From JBKBII01 sp046299415 (GTDB lineage Bacteria > Pseudomonadota > Gammaproteobacteria > Ectothiorhodospirales > Ectothiorhodospiraceae): 64,000 nt of DNA. Location of the stretch: contig JBKBII010000007.1 of assembly GCA_046299415.1 (NCBI GenBank), positions 113,786-177,785 of the forward strand, written 5' to 3'. Below the pieces are notes generated by a model, which had not been told where the DNA came from, did not search any database, and worked only from the letters and a program-made list of their open reading frames with translations. Below, in pieces: positions 63,567-64,000 of the stretch (its first letter is position 1; each line of letters begins with the position of its first letter). The position numbers and the translations under genes were made by a program.

Positions 63567-63767
63567 GCCTGGATCGGCAGCAACAAACCCTACGCCGCGA
63601 TGCACTTCTTCGGAGGCACCACATCACCGCGTAGCGCCATCCCAAACCAGGAGATCCCGGCTCGACCCTATTTGCCGATGGACCCCAAGACGGAGCGCCT
63701 CAGCCCCAATGCACAGACCACCGTCCTGGAGCTGCTCCGGCGCCACCTGATGCGAGCCTTCAAGTGA
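63567..63767 (+). pseudogene. C-terminal fragment of phage virion morphogenesis (Mu gpG-like) protein
   Basis: About 66 residues on the plus strand, AWIGSNKPYAAMHFFGG, then IPARPYLPMDPKTERLSPN and a helical end LELLRRHLMRAFK, match the C-terminus of the tail-completion / virion morphogenesis family (Mu gpG, P2 gpS-like). The conserved part begins at about 63567, directly at the breakpoint with the oppositely oriented sheath fragment. Its own 5' part is missing and no start signal is seen. Confidence 0.75.
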
Positions 63768-63805
63768 TCCGGAATGCCCTCTCGATGCCCCATCGAAGGC
63801 CGTTC

Positions 63806-63830
63806 AATGGCTATTTTCGAGGCCATTTTT
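63806..63830 (+). terminator. Weak terminator-like hairpin after the gpG-like fragment
   Basis: AATGGC (63806-63811) pairs with GCCATT (63822-63827) and the 3' arm runs into a T tract. The loop is 10 bases and the stem only 6 bp, so this is tentative. Confidence 0.35.
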
Positions 63831-63881
63831 CCGATCGTTCCCGGTATTTTTTGCCGGTAAAACGGGAATTCCTGCGCGTTT

Positions 63882-63984
63882 TTGTCGCAAATCATCCATT
63901 AATCGGGTTATCCGGAAGCGTGCTCTAACCTGTTGTTCCTATTGCAAGATACCCGTTTCTCGCCTTTTTTCCCTTGTCGCATTT
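63882..63984 (-). repeat. Mu-like prophage right-end repeats (putative transposase-binding sites)
   Basis: TTGTCGCAAATCATCC at 63882-63897 is the exact inverted copy of the left-end sequence at 56757-56772. A second, partial site TTGTCGCATTT lies at 63974-63984. The region between is AT-rich and non-coding. The terminus is at or beyond the end of the window. Confidence 0.68.
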
Positions 63985-64000
63985 CAATCATCACCCCACA

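Noticed and set aside
1..64000. tRNA, rRNA or CRISPR loci
   Set aside because: No T-arm-like GGTTCGAATC sequences with cloverleaf context, no rRNA sequence and no regularly spaced repeats were seen in the gaps read by eye; a covariance-model search would be needed to exclude small RNAs.

Overview
The window looks like the chromosome of a sulfur-oxidising gammaproteobacterium of moderately high GC. Gene order matches conserved gammaproteobacterial neighbourhoods known from Pseudomonas: polA / engB / cytochrome c4 / dsbA / EEP nuclease / GGDEF; lptM-lysA-dapF-DUF484-xerC with hslVU and a DUF971 gene; hisBHAFE-tatABC; and malic enzyme near rpmE. soxYZ, two c-type cytochrome maturation genes (ResB and CcsA) and a Sco protein point to respiratory, sulfur-based metabolism. 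No species is claimed.

Layout. 0.4-12.4 kb: polA, a membrane-anchored unknown, a Sco copper protein, engB on the minus strand, a dihaem cytochrome c4, resB, ccsA and a DsbA-like oxidoreductase, which together form a periplasmic redox and cytochrome assembly block. 13-20 kb: an acetolactate-synthase-like ThDP enzyme, an EEP-family hydrolase, a diguanylate cyclase, a PfkB kinase and a small membrane protein. 20-30 kb (minus strand): lptM, lysA, a methyltransferase-DapF fusion, DUF484, xerC, hslV, hslU, DUF971. 30.3-31.2 kb: soxYZ closed by a terminator. 31.4-38.5 kb: hisB, hisH, hisA, hisF, hisE and tatABC; hisI is absent. 38.9-42.2 kb: gpmI, a fructosamine-kinase-like gene and a truncated globin. 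42.4-53.9 kb (minus strand): lytic transglycosylase, RluE-type pseudouridine synthase, a second 5'-3' exonuclease, malate dehydrogenase, malic enzyme, M48 peptidase, an exported unknown and rpmE. 55.0-56.5 kb: rimO, preceded by a cluster of DnaA-box-like sites in AT-rich DNA.

56.7 kb to the end of the window is a degenerate Mu-like transposable prophage. Its coding part is clearly more GC-rich than the host DNA. It is flanked by inverted TTGCGACAA-type repeats that look like transposase-binding end sites. It keeps an N-terminal transposase fragment and a leftward contractile-tail module: baseplate W/gp25, D, X, U, tape measure, E/E' chaperone, a small unknown, tube FII and the C-terminal third or so of sheath FI. 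A rightward C-terminal fragment of a virion-morphogenesis protein is joined head-to-head to the sheath fragment. The E/E' pair carries a GGGAAAG -1 slip site, and the frame-shifted product can be read directly.

In the host part, roughly a fifth of the DNA lies between recognisable genes, in gaps of up to about 1.2 kb. Many conserved proteins (Sco, TatC, HisF, DUF484, the RluE-like and exonuclease proteins) carry long polar low-complexity tails or inserts. No rRNA, tRNA, CRISPR array or insertion sequence was recognised.
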